From assembly GCA_003660485.1 (NCBI GenBank), contig QMUI01000056.1, forward strand, positions 1 to 6,094: DNA of 6,094 nt. The letters are read 5' to 3'. The position numbers and the translations under genes are program-made. Below, piece by piece: positions 6,012 to 6,094 of this stretch; position 1 is the stretch's first letter, and the number at the start of each line of letters is the position of its first letter. This DNA is from Thermococci archaeon. Lineage in GTDB: Archaea; Methanobacteriota_B; Thermococci; Thermococcales; Thermococcaceae. The notes under the pieces were generated by a model. That model had not been told where the DNA came from. It did no database searches and was given only the letters and a program-made list of their open reading frames with translations.

Positions 6012-6094
6012 ATGAGGGAAACTCCATACTACTCCTACGTTGTCGGGGAACTTTCAGAAGGATGTAAGTACTGCGTTAGGGGGGAAAAGCTCGT
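6012..6094 (+). CDS. Probable second radical SAM protein, N-terminal fragment (runs off window)
   Basis: Only 27 full codons are visible. They begin MRETPYYSYVVGEL and contain GCKYCVRGEKLV, with C18 and C21. From memory, an archaeal radical SAM group (COG2108-like, related to pyruvate formate-lyase activating enzymes) starts with just such a CXXCVXGXKLV segment, ahead of the cluster-binding CX3CX2C motif, which here would lie beyond the window. The start is fixed by the preceding in-frame TGA and an SD-like GAGGGG. It continues the co-directional cluster begun at 4014, so two radical SAM enzymes would be adjacent. The family call rests on about ten diagnostic residues and could be wrong; a different zinc- or Fe-S-binding protein remains possible. 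Confidence 0.6.
   Translation, partial: MRETPYYSYVVGELSEGCKYCVRGEKL

Noticed and set aside
1..6094. Mobile elements, CRISPR arrays or transferred islands
   Set aside because: No transposase, regular direct repeats with spacers, or clear break in base or codon use was seen; the genes look like an ordinary archaeal core region.

Overview
The window looks like a hyperthermophilic archaeon of the order Thermococcales, most likely Pyrococcus or a close relative. The grounds are compact gene packing, heavy use of AGG/AGA arginine codons, Lys/Glu-rich proteins, archaeal TATA-type promoters, GGTGATC-like ribosome-binding sites, a type II (FMN-dependent) IPP isomerase, and archaeal-style radical SAM proteins. 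The species cannot be fixed by reading alone. No mobile element, CRISPR array or phage gene is visible, and every gap between genes is shorter than 300 bases.

Left part (1-1944, + strand): the 3' part of feoB, the GTPase-coupled ferrous iron transporter, whose first ~90-100 codons lie outside the window. It is followed with no gap by a small winged-helix protein with four cysteines that resembles FeoC. Together they form the end of a ferrous iron uptake operon.

Middle (1913-3916, - strand): a 184-aa protein of unknown function whose end overlaps the feoC-like gene tail to tail. Upstream of it lie its own TATA box, the type II isopentenyl-diphosphate isomerase gene (mevalonate/isoprenoid lipid pathway), a short AT-rich spacer with phased ATTAAT motifs, and a tRNA-Ala(CGC) gene with an encoded CCA end. 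A divergent promoter region follows, with two back-to-back TATA boxes and a palindrome.

Right part (4014-6094, + strand): a tight co-directional cluster. It holds a multi-pass membrane protein, a radical SAM/DUF512 protein overlapping it by 17 bases, a 19-codon mini-ORF overlapping the radical SAM stop (ATGA), and the first 27 codons of what appears to be a second radical SAM protein, starting directly after the mini-ORF's TGA. Overlaps and abutting starts point to one transcript with translational coupling. The function of this cluster is not known to me. The two iron-sulfur enzymes side by side, with a mini-ORF between them and a membrane protein upstream, are the least explained and most interesting part of an otherwise ordinary core region.
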